From Arenibacter sp. F20364 (GTDB taxonomy: Bacteria > Bacteroidota > Bacteroidia > Flavobacteriales > Flavobacteriaceae): a stretch of 64,000 nt of DNA. Every line of letters starts with the position of its first letter. The first letter of the stretch is position 1. The notes under the pieces are model-generated. The model did no database searches. It had not been told where the DNA came from and saw only the letters and a program-made list of their open reading frames with translations. A program made the translations under genes and the position numbers. Location of the stretch: positions 124,001 to 188,000 of the forward strand of contig NZ_JALKBD010000007.1 in assembly GCF_023015905.1 (NCBI RefSeq). Direction: 5' to 3'. Below, piece by piece: positions 64,000 to 64,000 of this stretch.

Positions 64000-64000
64000 C

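Overview
The window is a piece of a Flavobacteriaceae (Bacteroidota) chromosome. Evidence: low GC, no Shine-Dalgarno leaders, TAnnTTTG-type -7 boxes, an ECF sigma/FecR/TonB-receptor module, many lipoproteins, and the gene order secY-infA-rpmJ-rpsM-rpsK-rpsD-rpoA-rplQ-carA-eno followed by gltA. The marine Maribacter/Arenibacter/Zobellia group is my guess for the genus level; the sequence alone does not prove it.

Layout. 1-2000: a decayed accessory strip of small unrelated plus-strand genes (a gene cut by the window edge, a frameshifted secreted protein, remnants of a DUF2975/HTH pair with a nonsense codon and a frameshift, a small membrane protein). 2164-7379: an AraC regulator, then a tight six-gene operon ending in egtB-egtD (ergothioneine-type thiohistidine synthesis), preceded by a MoaF-like protein, a CxxC mini-protein, a heme-type membrane reductase subunit and an FAD oxidoreductase of the siderophore-interacting family. 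7726-23670: housekeeping and accessory enzymes (QOR2-like SDR, alkylsulfatase-type metallohydrolase, YdeI and DUF1801 proteins, acetyltransferases, a Gfo/Idh/MocA oxidoreductase, a RluA-type pseudouridine synthase, an S9 peptidase, a HerA-like ATPase) and a compact thiol/MarR redox module at 16142-17366 with three matching operator-like sites. 23727-29037 (minus strand): TIM-barrel sugar isomerase-like protein, aldo/keto reductase, esterase, FabV, dipeptidase. 29424-33740: tiny lipoprotein, PAS histidine kinase, folD, a four-helix-bundle gene inside an inverted-repeat element, ffh. 33878-39968: a large repeat-built lipoprotein diverging from ECF sigma, FecR and TonB receptor genes. 40108-47266 (minus): a HEAT/double-DUF1080 protein, a Gfo/Idh/MocA protein and a membrane-spanning LamG/winged-helix regulator, probably a 3-keto-sugar utilisation set. 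47428-63999: argS, a BCCT transporter, two arginine-deiminase-fold enzymes, citrate synthase, glycogen synthase, enolase, carA and the distal end of the ribosomal-protein operon, with secY cut by the window edge.

Most notable non-gene signals: (i) a long promoter motif with identical spacing in front of both the fecR-TonB operon and the divergent lipoprotein gene, probably the target of the ECF sigma factor encoded between them; (ii) three related 16-bp sites in front of the three genes of the thiol/MarR module; (iii) a 431-bp inverted-repeat unit carrying a four-helix-bundle gene that has an in-frame stop; (iv) a dispersed intergenic repeat in three places; (v) a BCCT transporter with no ATG that would include its first membrane helix.
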